15,902 nucleotides of DNA from positions 1 through 15,902 of the forward strand of contig DBBR01000075.1 in assembly GCA_002292325.1 (NCBI GenBank), written 5' to 3'. Positions 7,539 through 15,520 of the stretch are shown in pieces (the stretch's first letter is position 1; each line of letters begins with the position of its first letter). Made by a program: the position numbers and the translations under genes. The stretch is from Flavobacteriales bacterium UBA979. GTDB lineage: Bacteria > Bacteroidota > Bacteroidia > Flavobacteriales_D > Sanyastnellaceae. Below the pieces are notes generated by a model. It made no database searches. It worked only from the letters and a program-made list of their open reading frames with translations, and was not told the origin of the DNA.

Positions 7539-9064
7539 TGTCTTTGCCTCAACGACAGGTTGCCATCATTGGTGCGGGTGTTGCTGGGCTAGCAGCAGCA
7601 ATTCGAATGGCCGCTGCGGGATGGGCCGTAACAGTCATTGAACAGGCCTCAGAACCCGGGGGTAAGCTCCGAGAGGAGCACCATGGGCCGTACCGGTTTG
7701 ACGTGGGCCCTTCGCTTTTCACGTGGCCAGAACTTGTGCTTGAATTGGACGCACTCACCCGCGAAAGCGTCGCTCGAAAAAGCTTCGAAAACACCCAAGC
7801 TTTGCCTCCGCCCTTTGCCTACCAGAAACTCGACCGATCCACGCATTACTTCTGGGAGGATGGGACGCGGCTGACGGCTTGGAGTGATTCAAACCGGTTT
7901 GCTCAAGAATGTTCTGACACCCTCGGTATCGAGGCTGCAACCGTGGCCAATCACCTCTCCCATAGCAGCCGCTCGTTCCATGCTACGCGACGGATATTTC
8001 TCGAGCAAAGTCTGCATGAGTGGAATCAAAAACCCAATGGTAAATGGAAGGCCGCAGCCCGGTTCGCACATCGATTGCCCTGGATCGGATCGTTGCATGC
8101 TTGGAACAGCAAACGACTGAGAGAACCGCACCTGGTTCAGTTATTCGATCGGTACGCTACGTACAATGGATCTGACCCGCATCGCGCGCCGTCCATGATG
8201 CACGTGATTCCCCATCTCGAGCATGGGCACGGTACGTTTTTTCCGGAAAATGGCATGATCGGAATTACGCGGCACTTGCACGCACTCGCATCTGCCTTGG
8301 GGGTTCAGTTTGCCTTCGATCACACTGCGATGCGCATTGAACACAGCGGTGGAAGCGTCAATGGCGTACAAGCCTTGAACGCTAAAGCGGAATCGGTTTT
8401 TTTTCGCGCTGAATGCGTCGTGTCCAATGCAGACATTTGGCCCACCTACCGTCGCTTATTACCAGATCTGAAGGCTCCCGAACGCACCCTTTCGCGGGAG
8501 CGGTCTACCAGTGGGGTCATCTTCTATTGGGGTGTCCGAGGAGTTCGGCCCGAACTCCACTTGCACAACATTTTATTCAGCAACAATTACCAGAAGGAAT
8601 TTGAGACCATTCAACGTTCAGGCCATCCGGGCGAAGACCCCACCGTATACATTCACATCAGTTCCAAAATGAAACCCGATGATGCTCCGCTGGATTCAGA
8701 AAATTGGTTTGTCATGGTCAACGTTGCAGCAGACCCGAACCATGTCGAAGTGCTGGTACCCGACATTCGCCGAGCGGTGTTGGCCAAAATCAACCGGACC
8801 CTCGGGGTCGATGTTGAACCCATGATCGAAACTGAAACCCATTTTACGCCTCGCACCATTGAGGAAAGAACGGGTTCACATTTGGGAGCCTTATATGGAG
8901 CGAGTTCCAACAGCGCAATCTCAGCTTTTCTCCGGCACAGAAACCGAAGCACACAACTGCGGGGTTTGTACTTTTGCGGTGGAAGCGTGCATCCGGGTGG
9001 CGGCATACCTTTGTGTTTGTTGAGCGCCCGAATCACTTCCGAACTGATTGAGCAACACGTATGA
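7538..9064 (+). CDS. crtD: CrtD-like carotenoid 3,4-desaturase (CrtI family)
   Basis: This 508-residue FAD-dependent amine-oxidoreductase-fold enzyme is the second CrtI-family member in the operon. It has GAGVAG (12-17), E35 and GGKL (41-44), then FDVGPSLFTWP. Near the C-terminus is GLYFCGGSVHPGGGIPLCL, the family's FAD-binding end. In flavobacterial myxol/saproxanthin clusters such a gene, next to cruF, introduces the 3',4' double bond after hydration of the psi end. Position directly before cruF is the main ground for calling it CrtD rather than a second phytoene desaturase. The start at 7538 overlaps the idi stop by one base (TAATG); a start at 7487 would lie inside idi and add residues unlike the family. 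It overlaps cruF by 4 bp (ATGA). Family is certain; the exact bond it desaturates is inferred. Confidence 0.85.
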   Translation: MSLPQRQVAIIGAGVAGLAAAIRMAAAGWAVTVIEQASEPGGKLREEHHGPYRFDVGPSLFTWPELVLELDALTRESVARKSFENTQALPPPFAYQKLDRSTHYFWEDGTRLTAWSDSNRFAQECSDTLGIEAATVANHLSHSSRSFHATRRIFLEQSLHEWNQKPNGKWKAAARFAHRLPWIGSLHAWNSKRLREPHLVQLFDRYATYNGSDPHRAPSMMHVIPHLEHGHGTFFPENGMIGITRHLHALASALGVQFAFDHTAMRIEHSGGSVNGVQALNAKAESVFFRAECVVSNADIWPTYRRLLPDLKAPERTLSRERSTSGVIFYWGVRGVRPELHLHNILFSNNYQKEFETIQRSGHPGEDPTVYIHISSKMKPDDAPLDSENWFVMVNVAADPNHVEVLVPDIRRAVLAKINRTLGVDVEPMIETETHFTPRTIEERTGSHLGALYGASSNSAISAFLRHRNRSTQLRGLYFCGGSVHPGGGIPLCLLSARITSELIEQHV

Positions 9065-9717
9065 AAACCTCCAGTTTTGAACGCCATTGGATCCCCAGGA
9101 TCATGCTTCTATTGCACGCTGTTGGCGTGGCGGGCATCTTGGCGGGGTATGGCCAATACTTCCTTGATTTCACCGCAGCCAATCTCTTCATCAACGGACT
9201 GCTCGCTGCATGGGCCGACTGGGATCAGCGACATGCATCCTGGATTTTGGCATTCATCGGTGGAATCGCTGTTGAAATTCTAGGAGTGCAAACGGGATGG
9301 TTGTTCGGGAATTACGGATACGGTGAAGCACTGGGGCCCATGTTGGCGGGAGTTCCGCTGATTCTGGGTGTTCTGTGGTGGGTGTCTTTGATGGGATGTG
9401 GCCATTGGACGGACCGGTTCATGCAATGGCGGAACTGGTCGTCAGATGGAACGTTAGGTACCGCCATGCGCGCGTCGCTGGCGGCCACCATGATGACCGC
9501 TTTTGATGGGATAATCGAGCCGGTCGCCATCCAAGCGGGGTGGTGGAGTTGGGAAGGAGTTGCGGTTCCGTGGACCAATTACGGTTCCTGGTGGGCCATC
9601 TCTTTTTTGTTCTACCTCATGCCAAGAAAGGCTGGTCAAAACATCGGTACGGGGTTGCTTGTTGCCATCTTTGTATTTTTCTTTCTTTTTTTGAATTGGT
9701 TCCCATGGACACGTTGA
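9061..9717 (+). CDS. cruF: CruF-like carotenoid 1',2'-hydratase (DUF422)
   Basis: CruF adds water across the 1',2' double bond of the acyclic psi end, giving a tertiary 1'-hydroxyl. The 218-residue integral membrane protein has roughly six to seven hydrophobic segments and the conserved blocks of the DUF422 family: FGNYGYGEALGPMLAGVPL (82-100) and DGIIEPVAIQAGWWSWEG (149-166), with acidic residues D149 and E153 as likely functional positions. The start is set by the ATGA overlap with crtD; the 3' end overlaps crtZ by 13 bp. Together with crtD and a lycopene cyclase it points to a monocyclic carotenoid with one hydrated, desaturated end. The same family includes bisanhydrobacterioruberin hydratase in haloarchaea, but the C40 context here favours gamma-carotene-type substrates. 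Confidence 0.87.
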   Translation: MKTSSFERHWIPRIMLLLHAVGVAGILAGYGQYFLDFTAANLFINGLLAAWADWDQRHASWILAFIGGIAVEILGVQTGWLFGNYGYGEALGPMLAGVPLILGVLWWVSLMGCGHWTDRFMQWRNWSSDGTLGTAMRASLAATMMTAFDGIIEPVAIQAGWWSWEGVAVPWTNYGSWWAISFLFYLMPRKAGQNIGTGLLVAIFVFFFLFLNWFPWTR

Positions 9718-10202
9718 TCGCCCTATCTCCAGCACTGATTGTTATTGCCACCTTTGTGACAATGGAAGGCGCAGCGTGGTTCGCCCACAAGTATTTCATG
9801 CATGGATTGATGTGGTATTTCCATGAAGATCACCACGTTCATAAGCCGGGTTTCTTCGAGAAAAATGATGCGTTCTTTCTGATTTTTGCGGTGCCGAGTG
9901 CGTGGTGTTTCATCACGGGATCCATGGCAGGTGGTGATTTTCGTGTATGGATTGGAACGGGAATCGCTGCATACGGATTAGCTTATTTTTTGGTGCATGA
10001 CATATTCATTCACCAACGATTCAAAATTTTTACTCGCACGGAAAACACGTATTTGATGGCCATCCGCAAAGCCCACAAGGTCCACCACAAGCACTTGAGC
10101 AAGGAGGAGGGCGAGTGCTTTGGCATGCTGTGGGTTCCATGGAAGTACTTCGTTGATGCGCGCCGGGCCATGCGTTCAAAACGACAAACGACAGCAGCCT
10201 AA
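9705..10202 (+). CDS. crtZ: CrtZ, beta-carotene 3-hydroxylase
   Basis: CrtZ is a membrane di-iron enzyme of the fatty-acid-hydroxylase superfamily that hydroxylates C3 of the beta-ionone ring. The 165-residue protein has the four histidine clusters expected: HKYFMH (28-33), HEDHH (40-44), HDIFIH (98-103) and HKVHHKH (124-130), spread between about four membrane helices. Length is typical for bacterial CrtZ (150-175). I chose the ATG at 9705, which puts the first helix directly ahead of the first His box; the frame is open further upstream but that stretch lies in cruF and is not CrtZ-like. It overlaps cruF by 13 bp and crtYcd by one base (TAATG). In this operon it would place the 3-hydroxyl on the cyclised end. 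Confidence 0.95.
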   Translation: MDTLIALSPALIVIATFVTMEGAAWFAHKYFMHGLMWYFHEDHHVHKPGFFEKNDAFFLIFAVPSAWCFITGSMAGGDFRVWIGTGIAAYGLAYFLVHDIFIHQRFKIFTRTENTYLMAIRKAHKVHHKHLSKEEGECFGMLWVPWKYFVDARRAMRSKRQTTAA

Positions 10203-10972
10203 TGGAATGGTACGAATTCAAAGGGTTGTACCTCGCTGTAGATTTAGCGGTCTTGGCCTTGCCCTTGTTATTGAGCTTTGATAAAAACGTTCAGTTCTAC
10301 AAACACTGGAAGCATTTCTTGCAAACCAACTTGGGAGTTGGAGGGCTTTTCATTGTTTGGGATGTGATTTTCACGGAAGCGGGAATTTGGGCCTTCAATT
10401 CAGATTACCTCTTGGGCCCCGAGTTGTTCGGCTTGCCCATTGAAGAATGTCTCTTTTTCTTTTGCATCCCTTATGCCAGTGTATTCACGTATTTCTCCTT
10501 GAAACATTACGTGAAGCGCAATCCACTCCTTCACGCAGATACGACACTCAACTTCGCCGCCATCGTCACATGTGCTGGACTTGCTGTCGCCTACTTTCCT
10601 CGCTACTACATCGCACTCACATCTGTCTACACGCTGGTATGGCTGATCTGGGCCGCACGCAATATGAAGTCATTCATGGCCGATTTGTGGCTGGCCTACT
10701 TCGTATTGCTCGTGCCATTTATCGTGTCCAACGGTATGCTTACAGGATTATCGTTTTGGGAGTACCCTCTGTTGCACAATTCTGCTGAAAATATTACCGA
10801 TCAAATCGTCTGGTATCATCCAGGTCACAATACCGGATGGCGCATTTTTAGTATGCCCGTGGATGATCTGGTTTACGGTTTCTTGCTCATCGCCATGCAC
10901 GTAGCAGGCGTTGAACGGTTGAGCAAACGTGCTCAGCGCAAGGCCTCCTTGTCCCAAGCAAAAACGGATTGA
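10202..10972 (+). CDS. crtY: CrtYcd-type lycopene cyclase (fused heterodimer type)
   Basis: This membrane protein cyclises the psi ends of lycopene to beta rings. At 256 residues it matches the fused CrtYc-CrtYd cyclases of Bacteroidota and haloarchaea, unrelated to the FAD-type CrtY of Proteobacteria. Two halves can be seen, each ending in an acidic motif: FGLPIEECLFFF (PIEE at 79-82) and SMPVDDLVYGFLL (PVDD at 219-222). The second usually reads PxE(D/E), so D for E here is a mild departure. WDVIFTEAGIWAFN (53-66) is another conserved block. It is the last gene of the operon and its start shares a base with the crtZ stop. Its last 40 bp overlap the convergent endonuclease-fold gene, leaving no room for a separate terminator. 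Confidence 0.92.
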   Translation: MEWYEFKGLYLAVDLAVLALPLLLSFDKNVQFYKHWKHFLQTNLGVGGLFIVWDVIFTEAGIWAFNSDYLLGPELFGLPIEECLFFFCIPYASVFTYFSLKHYVKRNPLLHADTTLNFAAIVTCAGLAVAYFPRYYIALTSVYTLVWLIWAARNMKSFMADLWLAYFVLLVPFIVSNGMLTGLSFWEYPLLHNSAENITDQIVWYHPGHNTGWRIFSMPVDDLVYGFLLIAMHVAGVERLSKRAQRKASLSQAKTD

Positions 10973-12060
10973 ACCGGCCTGTGGTCAGACAGCGCTACGT
11001 CAGCGGTTTCGTACGAATGAACCTCAAATTCCGGACTCGCCCAAATTTGGTCGATCCTCAAAAACGGCAGCTCACCCGTATAGGTCGCTCCCAAAAAAGA
11101 GCTCCCCTTGGGCCGACAATTTCCGTATGCGTCATCCAACACACCAACCAATCGCTCAGCAGCGAATGAAATAGGCGTGTCATTGAAGTCACCTGCTAGA
11201 ATCACGGAATAGGGACTGCCTTCGACACTGGATTGAATCTGAACTGCCTGTTCAGCGCGCTTCGACCAAGCACTGGATAGGCGTGCAAACAAGCGGCTTC
11301 GATTTTGCTCATCGCCGACATTGCGGGCTGCTTCATAGTCCTCCTTTTCAAAGCCAATGCTGCTCAAATGCACATTGTATACGCGCACCGTATCACCTTC
11401 AACAACGACATCGACCGACATGGCACTGTTGTTCTTGTCGTTGTCAAACCGAATGGCCTCCTTTGCAACAATGGGGAACCTCGAGAGCACGGCCAACCCA
11501 AACAGCTTATCCTGTCCTCGGCCTAATTTAAACTCCTCTTGCCAATGCGTCAATCCAGTGGCCTGCTTGAGCCGTTCTGCGGACATCCAAGGCTGACGTC
11601 TTTCCTCCAAAAAACACTCTTGCAAACAAATAATATCGGCCTCTTGACGGGCCAAGTATGCCAAAATAGAATCCCGTACGTGCGGTTTCTCTATCCACGC
11701 ATACCGGTTAAATTGACGCACATTCCACGTTAGCACGCGAAGGGTAGTGACTTCTGAGCCTTGAGAACGGCTCACTTTCCATCCACCCCAAGTGGAGGTA
11801 TAATGAGAACTCAACCCTGAGATAACCAATAGCCCGATCAATCCTAGCTTCCAACGTCGGACACCCCAGGCCCCGAGTGTACCAATCAAGAATACGATCG
11901 AACTGAGCGGGTAGGCCATACCAAATAGCGCCAGCCATGGCAATTGATCGGGCATTAGGGCCACCGCAAGCTCCCCCAACAGGAGCATCACCAGGCCACA
12001 ACACCAAAATAAAACGGGCCAAAATGAACGTGGCCTTTGTGACTTACGGCTCAGGTTCAT
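10933..12060 (-). CDS. Membrane-anchored endonuclease/exonuclease/phosphatase-fold protein
   Basis: This 375-residue protein has three hydrophobic segments at about 15-35, 43-63 and 70-86, followed by a soluble EEP domain (PF03372 type). The EEP catalytic residues are present: N113 in TWNVRQFN, E148 in LQECF, NVH (229-231), D291 and N293 in GDFNDTP, and the terminal SDHRPV with D359/H360. The fold hydrolyses phosphodiester or phosphomonoester bonds in DNA, RNA, lipids or sugars using Mg2+. With an N-terminal membrane anchor the domain may face the periplasm, but the topology is not certain. It starts on an ATGA overlap with the upstream rhomboid gene and is the last gene of the mutL operon. 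Related membrane-anchored EEP proteins follow rhomboid genes in other Bacteroidota as far as I recall. Substrate is unknown. Confidence 0.88.
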   Translation of the reverse strand: MNLSRKSQRPRSFWPVLFWCCGLVMLLLGELAVALMPDQLPWLALFGMAYPLSSIVFLIGTLGAWGVRRWKLGLIGLLVISGLSSHYTSTWGGWKVSRSQGSEVTTLRVLTWNVRQFNRYAWIEKPHVRDSILAYLARQEADIICLQECFLEERRQPWMSAERLKQATGLTHWQEEFKLGRGQDKLFGLAVLSRFPIVAKEAIRFDNDKNNSAMSVDVVVEGDTVRVYNVHLSSIGFEKEDYEAARNVGDEQNRSRLFARLSSAWSKRAEQAVQIQSSVEGSPYSVILAGDFNDTPISFAAERLVGVLDDAYGNCRPKGSSFLGATYTGELPFLRIDQIWASPEFEVHSYETADVALSDHRPVQSVFAWDKEALR

Positions 12061-12962
12061 TGATTGGACTGACGGAATAAAAAAGCCTTTTCCTCTTCCG
12101 TCAAATTGTCATAGCCATGCTTGGAAACCTTGTCCAAGATGAGGTCCATTTGCTCATTTCGCTTCTTCTTTTCCAGGTTGAAATCTTCATCGGACTTCAC
12201 CCTTGCAGAGCGCGTGTCTTTTACCTTGCTAAACTTGGTTTTTCGTCGCGAACGCGGAACTCTCCCTCCTTTCGAGAGGGCAACCAACCCATCGATTAGC
12301 CGCTCAAACCATCCCACCCAATCTCTGCCTACCGAGGCCTGCTTGATCATCGCATAACCGAAAGCTGCACCGCCAAGATGCGCCAAATTCCCGCCAGGAT
12401 TGGATCCTTGGCCCAAGGCAAAATAATCCAACAAGACCCATCCAATCGCCACATATTTCAGCGGAATGGAACCCAAGATAAAGAGCCGTACCACGTAATT
12501 CGGTTGGGCAGTGGCCGTGGCAGTCATGATAGCCATCACCGCCGCGCTGGCACCATAAGCAAACGTGCCTTGCTGCAATCCGGGAAATACATTGCTAGCC
12601 AACACGTACACCCCAAAACCCGCCAACCCGCCAACGAAATACGTGCTCAACAACCTGCGCGCTCCGAACTGACCCATGTACAACCTTCCCATCCAATACA
12701 ACCACAGCATATTCATCACAAGATGCCACACATCCACATGCACAAACATGTGTGTCAGAACGGACCAAGGGCGCATGATGAGCAATTCCCCTTTCCACGT
12801 CGTCGCAAGTCCGAATGCCCCCAAGTCGGCTTCAGGGCCTATTGTCTTCAGTTTCTGGAGTAAACGAAGGGTCATAAGGAGCGTAAACACCCCGACATTG
12901 ACAAACACCAGCCGGGTCAGCATATTGCCCGAACTCCATTGCCTCTTTAAATCATCCCACAT
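12057..12962 (-). CDS. Rhomboid-type intramembrane serine protease with C-terminal extension
   Basis: Rhomboids cleave membrane proteins within or near their transmembrane segments. This 301-residue protein has the loop motif HVDVWHLVMN (75-84), the nucleophile S139 in YGASAAV (136-142) and the catalytic histidine H195 in AHLGGAAFGY. The GxSG motif is changed to GASA. About six membrane helices span 15-210. Beyond that lies a basic, charged linker (230-265) and a short helical end, DLILDKVSKHGYDNLTEEE (273-291), a tail seen in many Bacteroidota rhomboids (I believe DUF6576). The gene lies 18 bp after the second rhomboid gene and overlaps the endonuclease-fold gene by 4 bp. Substrate is unknown. 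Confidence 0.9.
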   Translation of the reverse strand: MWDDLKRQWSSGNMLTRLVFVNVGVFTLLMTLRLLQKLKTIGPEADLGAFGLATTWKGELLIMRPWSVLTHMFVHVDVWHLVMNMLWLYWMGRLYMGQFGARRLLSTYFVGGLAGFGVYVLASNVFPGLQQGTFAYGASAAVMAIMTATATAQPNYVVRLFILGSIPLKYVAIGWVLLDYFALGQGSNPGGNLAHLGGAAFGYAMIKQASVGRDWVGWFERLIDGLVALSKGGRVPRSRRKTKFSKVKDTRSARVKSDEDFNLEKKKRNEQMDLILDKVSKHGYDNLTEEEKAFLFRQSNQ

Positions 12963-12980
12963 GCGTTCGATTCATTTTCA

Positions 12981-13664
12981 TCAATAAAACGTTCCGCGAT
13001 CTTTCTGCCATCGCTTGAGGAGCAAATAGCCAAAAAGCATTCCTCCTAAATGCGCAAAATGTGCAACGTTATCACCAGAAGAATTATCCAACGCCAAGCT
13101 CAATTCCAACACTCCATATCCGATTACAAAGTACTTGGCTTTGATGGGGATGGGCGGAAAAAGAAGCATCAACCGCGTGTCAGGGAATAGCATGCCGAAG
13201 GCCAACAAGATCCCAAATACCGCACCTGAAGCACCCACAACCCGGCCAAATCGCATATCCAAATTCATCATCCAAAGCTCATCGGAAACCGATGCAGGCT
13301 GCTCAAAAACCGGGAAAAACGAACCGTACGCATTGTACAATTCCAACCCGAGTACGAGCTCATGGAGAAAGAAACCTCCCAAACCGCAAATGATGTAATA
13401 ATTCAGAAAGCGCTGTGCTCCCCACAACCGTTCCAGTTGCCCACCAAACATGTACAATGCAAACATGTTAAAAAACAGGTGACTGAGTCCACCGTGCATG
13501 AACATGTGCGTAATGACCTGCCAGGGATAAAAATTCGGAGAACCCGGATAAGTTCCAGAGAAATAATACAACATCTCGTATTCCCCTATGGCAATGGTCG
13601 CCAGATAGAACAACACATTGATGATGATGAGATTCTTGACAACAGGTGGCACGTTGTTCAGCAT
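12981..13664 (-). CDS. Rhomboid-type intramembrane serine protease
   Basis: This 227-residue protein is a compact rhomboid with the full set of signatures: HGGLSHLFFN (57-66), the nucleophile S146 in GASGAVFG and the catalytic histidine H205 in AHLGGMLFGY. About six membrane helices fill the chain. A longer loop at about 110-140 (NAYGSFFPVFEQPASVSDELW) separates two helices and probably faces the periplasm. Its start shares a base with the mutL stop (TAATG), so it is probably translated by ribosomes finishing mutL. It is followed after 18 bp by a second, longer rhomboid gene that lacks the loop and has a cytoplasmic-looking tail, so the two likely differ in substrate or partner. Confidence 0.93.
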   Translation of the reverse strand: MLNNVPPVVKNLIIINVLFYLATIAIGEYEMLYYFSGTYPGSPNFYPWQVITHMFMHGGLSHLFFNMFALYMFGGQLERLWGAQRFLNYYIICGLGGFFLHELVLGLELYNAYGSFFPVFEQPASVSDELWMMNLDMRFGRVVGASGAVFGILLAFGMLFPDTRLMLLFPPIPIKAKYFVIGYGVLELSLALDNSSGDNVAHFAHLGGMLFGYLLLKRWQKDRGTFY

Positions 13665-15520
13665 TAGCGGAAGCGTTGTTCTAATTCGTTTGATTCAAAG
13701 GTAACAATGACAGTGCGACCAAAGGGGTCCAAGGACGGAGTAGAGCAACCAAACAGTCGATCCACTAAATCCACCATTTCTTCAGGCTTCAGAGACTTGC
13801 CGATGCGTACTGCCATCGTCTCGGCCAACCTGGCTGCCGCTCGCTCTTCTCGGCTCACTCCAGCTACTTCTTCTTCTCGTTCTTCCAAAACAGCCAGTAT
13901 CAGGGATTCCGGGGTGTTTTCTCCTTCCACGGGCATGCCTTGCACCTCAATTCCGTCGTCACTCTCTGCGACCAGCAACCCAAATTTTGCTAGCCAATTC
14001 TTCGACTCCAGCACAAAAAGTCGATCAGCAGCATTCAAATCAACCTGTGCAGGAAACAACAGTTGCTGCGTGATGGATTGATTCACGTCACTCTCCAATT
14101 GACGCACCAGTGTTTCGTAAAGGATCCGCTGATGTGCACGGTGTTGATCTACCAAAATCAATCCCGACTTCGTCGATGTGACGATGTACTTATTTTGCAA
14201 TTGAAAGAGCGGTCGCACCGAAGAAACCTGATCTTCTGTGAGCACCATCTCCAAGGAATTGGTTCCAATGGCAGAACGCCGGGTTGTGCCCTGATCCGCC
14301 TCTAATTCCGTTACCCCTTGATTGGCTTCCGCATTCCAAGTCTTCTCATACAAGGACTTCCAGGCATCCATTTGGCCGCGCCCTGGACGAAGTCCCCCTC
14401 CCGTGTGTTGAGGGGAAAATGGATTGTAATCTGGATTGACCTGTACAGATGGCTCTGATACGACTCGGCCCTCTTGAAGCGGCTGAATATTCAACCCTGT
14501 TTCTTGCTCAAAATCCAATGAGGGTGCAACGGCGTATTTCCCAAGCCCCCTGCGAATAGCCGGAAGAAGGAGGGACTGGATGTGTCGATCCTCATCGAAT
14601 TTCACCTCCGTTTTGGTAGGATGAATGTTGATATCCAAACGTGCGGGATCGATGGTCAAGAACAAGACATATAGCGGAAATTGGTCACGAGGTAGCAATC
14701 CTTCGTACGCTTCCATAATGGTGCGGTGCAAGACATGGTGACGAACAAACCGCTGATTGACAAACAGAAATTGTTCACCGCGGGTACGCCGCGCAAATTC
14801 TGGTTTACCAACAAACCCCTTGACCCCAACGACATCAGTCGATTCTTCAACAGGAACAAGCCGCTCGTCGTACTTGCTCCCGAACACCCCAACAATTCGC
14901 TTTCGCAATGCCGCTGCGCGGAGGTTGAAAACTTCCTTATCATTGTGCAGCAAAACAAAATGTATGGACTCATGGGCTAGAGCTACACGATGAAACTCGT
15001 CAATAACATGGCGCATTTCAACCGCGTCCGATTTAAGGAAATTTCGGCGAGCAGGCACGTTGTAAAACAAGTGACGGACCGAAATTTGAGTGCCAACCTC
15101 CATCGCACAGGGCAGGCTTTCGGTCTCCGTTCCTCCTTCCAAGCTCAATTGAAACCCATGCTCCGAGTCGGTATGGCAGGTTTTCAATTCAACATGGGCA
15201 ATGCTTGCAATGGAGGCCAATGCCTCTCCGCGAAATCCCTTGGAAACGATGGAATACAAATCGTCTGCTGAACTGATTTTAGACGTCGCGTGGCGGCTGA
15301 AACAGCGCATCGCATCGGCTTCAATCATTCCCGCCCCATTGTCTTCGACTTGAATCAATGTCCTTCCCGCATCCTCCACACGCACCTCGACACGGGTCGC
15401 TCCTGCATCCACCGCGTTTTCCATCAATTCCTTCACCGCAGATGCCGGACGTTGAATGACTTCTCCAGCGGCAATCTGATTGGCCACTTGTTCTGGCAAT
15501 TGCTTAATTACCTCAGGCAT
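13664..15520 (-). CDS. mutL: MutL, DNA mismatch repair protein
   Basis: MutL couples mismatch recognition by MutS to strand removal. The 618-residue protein has the GHKL ATPase motifs: E34/N35 in ELMENAVDAGAT, EDNGAGM (59-65), RHATSKI (76-82) and GFRGEALASI (95-104). A long Pro/Gly-rich linker (about 330-400) leads to the C-terminal dimerisation domain. I chose the ATG at 15520, where the protein begins like other MutLs (a short lead, then NQIAAGEV); a start at 15553 would add 11 unrelated residues inside the upstream gene. The endonuclease motif DQHA(x)2E(x)4E reads DQHRAHQRILYE (458-469), with R for A and Q for the first E, and the downstream zinc motifs are also altered (TMAVRIGKSL at 568-577; CSTPSLDPFGR at 592-602), so nicking activity is doubtful. 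It overlaps the upstream gene by 8 bp. Confidence 0.96.
   Translation of the reverse strand: MPEVIKQLPEQVANQIAAGEVIQRPASAVKELMENAVDAGATRVEVRVEDAGRTLIQVEDNGAGMIEADAMRCFSRHATSKISSADDLYSIVSKGFRGEALASIASIAHVELKTCHTDSEHGFQLSLEGGTETESLPCAMEVGTQISVRHLFYNVPARRNFLKSDAVEMRHVIDEFHRVALAHESIHFVLLHNDKEVFNLRAAALRKRIVGVFGSKYDERLVPVEESTDVVGVKGFVGKPEFARRTRGEQFLFVNQRFVRHHVLHRTIMEAYEGLLPRDQFPLYVLFLTIDPARLDINIHPTKTEVKFDEDRHIQSLLLPAIRRGLGKYAVAPSLDFEQETGLNIQPLQEGRVVSEPSVQVNPDYNPFSPQHTGGGLRPGRGQMDAWKSLYEKTWNAEANQGVTELEADQGTTRRSAIGTNSLEMVLTEDQVSSVRPLFQLQNKYIVTSTKSGLILVDQHRAHQRILYETLVRQLESDVNQSITQQLLFPAQVDLNAADRLFVLESKNWLAKFGLLVAESDDGIEVQGMPVEGENTPESLILAVLEEREEEVAGVSREERAAARLAETMAVRIGKSLKPEEMVDLVDRLFGCSTPSLDPFGRTVIVTFESNELEQRFR

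Noticed and set aside
7538..9064. Second CrtI-family protein as a duplicate phytoene desaturase.
   Set aside because: It is quite different in sequence from the first copy and sits directly before cruF, the usual place of crtD in clusters for 1'-hydroxylated carotenoids.
12378..12863. 161-codon open frame on the plus strand.
   Set aside because: It lies wholly antisense to a well-supported rhomboid gene, and its His/Arg/Gln-rich translation has no family features.
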